From contig NZ_CP180352.1 of assembly GCF_048007105.1 (NCBI RefSeq), positions 1 through 64,000 on the forward strand: a stretch of DNA of 64,000 nt, written 5' to 3'. Positions 60,640-64,000 of this stretch are shown piece by piece (the stretch's first letter is position 1; each line of letters starts with the position of its first letter). The position numbers and the translations under genes were made by a program. This DNA is from Minwuia sp048007105. Lineage in GTDB: Bacteria; Pseudomonadota; Alphaproteobacteria; Minwuiales; Minwuiaceae. A model generated the notes under the pieces. That model was not told the origin of the DNA. It saw only the letters and a list, made by a program, of their open reading frames with translations, and made no database searches.

Positions 60640-61466
60640 TGTCGGACGCGATCAACGGGCCCGACGGCAACGACGCCTATGACGAGGTCGAGGACAAGAA
60701 GCAGCCGCTGCTCTCCCACCTGGTCGAGCTCCGCAACCGCCTGCTCTACGCCGTGGCCGCGATCTTCGTCGCCTTCATCATCTGCTTCTATTTCGCCGAG
60801 GGGATCTACGGCTTCCTGATGGCGCCGCTGGCGGATCTGATCGGGCAGGATCAGGGCCGGCGGATGATCTTCACCGCGCTGCACGAGGCCTTCTTCACCT
60901 ACATCAAGGTCGCCTTCTGGGCCGCCTTCATGCTGGCGTTCCCGATCATCGCCTCGCAGGTCTACATGTTCGTGGCGCCGGGTCTCTACCAGAACGAGAA
61001 AAAGGCCTTCGCGCCCTTCCTGATCGCGACGCCCATCCTGTTCCTGATCGGCGGCGCCATGGTCTATTACCTGGTCATGCCGATGGCCTGGCAGTTCTTC
61101 CTGTCGTTCGAGGCGCCGGCCGTCGGCAGCGAGAGCCTCGCCATCCAGTTGGAGCCGAAGGTCAACGAATACCTGTCGCTGGTGATGAAGCTGATCTTCG
61201 CTTTCGGCCTCTGCTTCCAGCTGCCGGTGCTGCTGACGCTGCTGGCGCGGGTGGGCATCGCCTCGGCGCAGGGCATGCGGGACAAGCGGAAATACGCCAT
61301 TGTCGGCGTCTTCGTCGTCGCCGCGATCATCACGCCGCCGGATCCGATCAGCCAGATCACCCTCGCTATACCGATCATCCTGCTCTACGAGATATCGATC
61401 TTCTGCGCCGTCTATGTCGAGCGGAAGCGCGATCAGGAACAGGCCAAGGCCGACGCCGCCGGCTGA
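60639..61466 (+). CDS. tatC: Sec-independent translocase subunit TatC
   Basis: A 275-aa TatC with six transmembrane helices, the twin-arginine signal receptor. The N-terminus has LSHLVELRNRLLYAV, and the periplasmic loop block FYVAPGLYQNEKK-like (FVAPGLYQNEKKAF) is typical. C-terminal helix and QAKADAAG tail are intact. Confidence 0.95.
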   Translation: MSDAINGPDGNDAYDEVEDKKQPLLSHLVELRNRLLYAVAAIFVAFIICFYFAEGIYGFLMAPLADLIGQDQGRRMIFTALHEAFFTYIKVAFWAAFMLAFPIIASQVYMFVAPGLYQNEKKAFAPFLIATPILFLIGGAMVYYLVMPMAWQFFLSFEAPAVGSESLAIQLEPKVNEYLSLVMKLIFAFGLCFQLPVLLTLLARVGIASAQGMRDKRKYAIVGVFVVAAIITPPDPISQITLAIPIILLYEISIFCAVYVERKRDQEQAKADAAG

Positions 61467-61557
61467 CGCACCTGCCCCTTGCGGCAGATGTGGACGGCGA
61501 GTTTGACGGGTCCTATAACGCCCGCGTCTTTCCATCCCTAAATCGGCAGACGATCCC

Positions 61558-62844
61558 ATGCATGACATCCGCTGGATTCGCGACAACCCGGAAGCCTTCG
61601 ACCGCGGCATGGACGCCCGCGGCCAGTCCGTGCGCGCGGCGGAGCTGTCCTCGCTCTACGAGGCCCGTCTGGCCGTGCAGCAGCAGCTTCAGGAGAAGCA
61701 GGCGGAGCGCAACGCCACCGCCAAGCTGATCGGCAAGGCGAAGGCGCAGGGCGACGAGGCCGAGGCCCAGCGCCTGATGCAGGCCACCGCCGACCTGAAG
61801 GCCGATGTGCAGCGTCTTGAAGAGGAAGACCGGGCTAAGGAAGCCGAGCTGGACGATGTGCTGGCCGGGATTCCGAACATCCCGATGGACGACGTGCCGG
61901 TCGGCGCCGACGAGAGCGCCAATGTGCTGATCCGCCAGCACGGCGAACCGCCGGCCTTCGGTTTCGAACCGAAGGAGCATTTCGAGATCGGCGAGGCGCT
62001 GGGCATGATGAATTTCGACGCCGCGACGGCGATGTCCGGATCGCGCTTCGTGGTCATGCGCGGCCAGCTGGCGCGCCTGGAACGGGCGCTGGCCAACTTC
62101 TTCATCGACACCCAGACCGAGGAATTCGGCTTCACCGAGATCATCCCGCCCCTGCTGGTGCGCGATCAGGCGGTCTTCGGGACCGGCCAGCTGCCGAAAT
62201 TCTCCGAGGACCTGTTCCACACCGACAATGGCTACTGGCTGATCCCGACCTCGGAAGTGCCGCTGACCAACCTTGTGCGCGAACAGATCGTCGATGCCGG
62301 CGACCTGCCGATGCGGGTGACGGCGATGACGCCCTGCTTCCGCTCGGAAGCCGGCGCGGCGGGCCGCGACACCCGCGGCATGATCCGCATGCACCAGTTC
62401 ACCAAGGTGGAGATGGTCTGCATCACCGCCGACGATCAGTCGGAGGCGGAGCTGGAGCGCATGACCGGCTGCGCCGAGAAGCTGTTGCAGAAGCTCGGCC
62501 TCGCCTATCAGGTGATGATGCTTTCGTCGGGAGACATGGGCGCAGGCGCGCGGAAGACCTATGATCTGGAGGTCTGGCTGCCGGGGCAGAACCGCTACCG
62601 CGAGATCTCGTCCTGCTCCAACTGCTGGGACTATCAGGCGCGGCGCATGAACGCGCGCTACCGCCCCGAAGGCGAGAAGCGGACCCGCTTCGTGCATACG
62701 CTGAACGGCTCGGGCCTGGCGGTGGGCCGCGCGCTGATCGCCGTTCTGGAAAACTACCAGGAGGCCGACGGCAGCGTCCGCGTGCCAGAGGTGCTCGTCC
62801 CCTACATGGGCGGGCTCGAGGTCATCGGCGGAAAGGCGGCCTGA
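61558..62844 (+). CDS. serS: Seryl-tRNA synthetase
   Basis: A 428-aa class II synthetase. The N-terminal coiled-coil arm (about 25-110) binds the tRNA-Ser variable arm. Motif 2 lies at FRSEAGAAGRDTRGM and motif 3 at GSGLAVGRALIAVLENYQ; the serine pocket TSEVPLTNL is present. It starts 91 bases after tatC and is 3 bases before surE. Confidence 0.96.
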   Translation: MHDIRWIRDNPEAFDRGMDARGQSVRAAELSSLYEARLAVQQQLQEKQAERNATAKLIGKAKAQGDEAEAQRLMQATADLKADVQRLEEEDRAKEAELDDVLAGIPNIPMDDVPVGADESANVLIRQHGEPPAFGFEPKEHFEIGEALGMMNFDAATAMSGSRFVVMRGQLARLERALANFFIDTQTEEFGFTEIIPPLLVRDQAVFGTGQLPKFSEDLFHTDNGYWLIPTSEVPLTNLVREQIVDAGDLPMRVTAMTPCFRSEAGAAGRDTRGMIRMHQFTKVEMVCITADDQSEAELERMTGCAEKLLQKLGLAYQVMMLSSGDMGAGARKTYDLEVWLPGQNRYREISSCSNCWDYQARRMNARYRPEGEKRTRFVHTLNGSGLAVGRALIAVLENYQEADGSVRVPEVLVPYMGGLEVIGGKAA

Positions 62845-62847
62845 TCC

Positions 62848-63603
62848 ATGCGTATCCTGATCTGCAATGACGATGGCGTCGAAGCGCCCGGCATCAAGGT
62901 GCTGGAGAAGGTCGCGCGCGAACTCTCCGACGATGTCTGGATCGTCGCGCCGGCCGCCGAGCAGAGCGGCGCCGGCCGCTCGCTCAGCCTGACGCAGCCG
63001 CTTCGGCTGAATGAGCTCGGCGACCGCCGCTACTCCGTCGTGGGCACGCCCACCGACTGCGTGATGATGGCGCTGCGGAAGGTGCTGGACAGCAAGCCGG
63101 ATCTCTTGCTCTCGGGCGTCAACCGCGGCGCCAACATCGCCGAGGACATCACCTATTCCGGCACCATCGCCGCGGCCATGGAAGGCACCCTGCTGGGCGT
63201 TCCGTCGATCGCGCTCAGCCAGGTCGGCGCGCACGGCCAGGTCATCAAGTGGCAGACCGCCGAGGACTGGGCGCCGAAGGTGATCCGCCGCCTGATCGAC
63301 ACCGGCTGGGCGAAGGACGTGCTGATGAACGTCAACTTCCCCGATGTCGAGCCTGACGAGGTGAACGGCATCCACGCGGTTCCGCACGGCCGCCGCGACC
63401 AGTCGGACGTGACGGTCGACGAACGCATCGACGGCCGCAACATTCCCTATTTCTGGCTGGGCCTCCGCCGGCAACGCTCCATGCCGCCGCCGGGCACGGA
63501 TATCGGCACGATCTGGCGCGGCGGCATCTCCGTCACCCCGATCAGCCTCAACTTCACCGATGCGAAGGCGCTGCAGGCCGCGGGCGAGATATTCGCCGAT
63601 TGA
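62848..63603 (+). CDS. surE: 5'/3'-nucleotidase SurE
   Basis: A 251-aa divalent-metal nucleotidase/exopolyphosphatase. Metal acids D8 and D9 in LICNDDGVEAPG; GRSLSLTQPLR, LLLSGVNRGANIAEDI and YSGTIAAAMEG are conserved. surE-pcm order is typical, linking nucleotide and damaged-protein repair. Confidence 0.95.
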   Translation: MRILICNDDGVEAPGIKVLEKVARELSDDVWIVAPAAEQSGAGRSLSLTQPLRLNELGDRRYSVVGTPTDCVMMALRKVLDSKPDLLLSGVNRGANIAEDITYSGTIAAAMEGTLLGVPSIALSQVGAHGQVIKWQTAEDWAPKVIRRLIDTGWAKDVLMNVNFPDVEPDEVNGIHAVPHGRRDQSDVTVDERIDGRNIPYFWLGLRRQRSMPPPGTDIGTIWRGGISVTPISLNFTDAKALQAAGEIFAD

Positions 63604-63612
63604 TGACGCCCC

Positions 63613-64000
63613 ATGCCTGATATCGACCGCAAGATCCGGCTGCTGATGCAGCTTCGGCGGGAGGGCATTACGGACACGGCGGTGCTGCGCGCGATCGAGA
63701 CCGTGCCGCGGGAGCGTTTCGTGCCCGAGGCGCTCAGGACGCAGGCCTATGACAACCTGCCGCTGCCCATCAAGCAGGGCCAGACCATCAGTCAGCCCTA
63801 TGTCGTCGCCTTCATGACCGAGAAGCTGGCGCTGAAGGAGCGGATGAAGGTGCTGGAGATCGGCACGGGTTCCGGCTACCAGGCCGCGGTGCTGGCGCAG
63901 ATATGCCGGCGCGTCTACACCATCGAACGCCATCGCGGGCTCTATCTGGATTCGCGGAAGATGTTCGACGAGCTGGGCCTTCACAGCATCGTCACCCTGC
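63613..64000 (+). CDS. pcm: Protein-L-isoaspartate O-methyltransferase, 3' end outside window
   Basis: The first 129 residues of PCMT, which methylates isoaspartate in aged proteins to start its repair. ISQPYVVAFMTE and the SAM motif VLEIGTGSGYQAAVLAQ are present. The gene runs off the window end. ATG 63613 lies 9 bases after surE stop. Confidence 0.93.
   Translation, partial: MPDIDRKIRLLMQLRREGITDTAVLRAIETVPRERFVPEALRTQAYDNLPLPIKQGQTISQPYVVAFMTEKLALKERMKVLEIGTGSGYQAAVLAQICRRVYTIERHRGLYLDSRKMFDELGLHSIVTL

Noticed and set aside
61513..63984. Long minus-strand open frame of 823 codons opposite serS/surE
   Set aside because: It is the antisense shadow of high-GC coding sequence; no family features and the plus strand genes are certain.

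Overview
The window is chromosomal DNA from a high-GC alphaproteobacterium, probably a Rhodospirillales-like lineage; genus cannot be fixed from this sequence. Evidence: a CcrM-type GANTC methyltransferase next to rnhB, a CpdR response regulator, the bS21 gene, the gene order erpA/argS/SPOR/nagZ/scpA/scpB/tatABC/serS/surE/pcm, hopanoid genes hpnBCDE, and an encapsulated-ferritin pair close to that of Rhodospirillum. No tRNA, rRNA, CRISPR, insertion sequence or prophage was recognised.

Layout. 1-9.3 kb: N-formylglutamate amidohydrolase, cpdR, an SDR, a broken uracil-DNA glycosylase, an NYN nuclease, folK, rpoZ, the single long RelA/SpoT enzyme, a class III aminotransferase and a broken PhzF protein. 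9.3-10.8 kb: gene-poor stretch with a minus-strand operon of three very small genes, one an entericidin-like lipoprotein, and two perfect palindromes. 10.8-20.7 kb: thrC/M16 protease/GNAT, then truA (broken), fmt, def, ccrM (broken), rnhB, a cation/proton antiporter, a thioesterase and rpsU. 20.8-25.3 kb: a PAS-rich histidine kinase facing an HPt protein, a DsbA-like isomerase and a dGTPase. 25.4-33.9 kb: catabolic cluster with two paralogous acyl-CoA synthetases, an iron alcohol dehydrogenase, a CYP153-like P450, a 4-hydroxybutyryl-CoA dehydratase/HpaB-family protein without the usual iron-sulfur ligands, and a rhodanese. 34.2-38.3 kb: hpnB-hpnC-hpnD-hpnE for squalene/hopanoid synthesis. 38.4-43.7 kb: amidase, glutamine amidotransferase, enoyl reductase-like protein, encapsulated ferritin plus encapsulin, class II aldolase. 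43.7-50.5 kb: thiE, efp, suhB, then an OmpA protein, a MotA/TolQ-like channel (broken) and a MotB-like coiled-coil protein, followed by DUF1214 and DUF1254 genes. 50.5-53 kb: DUF1272, carD, fdxA, terB-like, erpA. 53-64 kb: argS through a pcm gene cut by the window end.

Two cross-cutting observations. First, five otherwise well conserved genes (UDG, phzF-like, truA, ccrM, motA-like) each carry a single frameshift, and each rejoins exactly into the family sequence when 1 or 4 bases are corrected. Some of these genes are essential in relatives, so assembly or base-calling error is more likely than true decay. Second, many genes are packed with ATGA/GTGA/TTGA overlaps, and TTG starts are unusually common (thrC, rpsU, suhB, scpB, an ABC ATPase, a thioesterase).

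How the genes work together. Growth and cell-cycle control are represented by CpdR, RelA/SpoT, omega subunit, CarD, CcrM and ScpAB. Envelope functions are represented by the hopanoid operon, TatABC, NagZ, the SPOR protein and the OmpA/MotA-like/MotB-like set. Iron and iron-sulfur handling are represented by the encapsulin pair, ErpA and FdxA. The 25-34 kb cluster looks like an oxidation-then-CoA-activation pathway for an unknown hydrophobic substrate.
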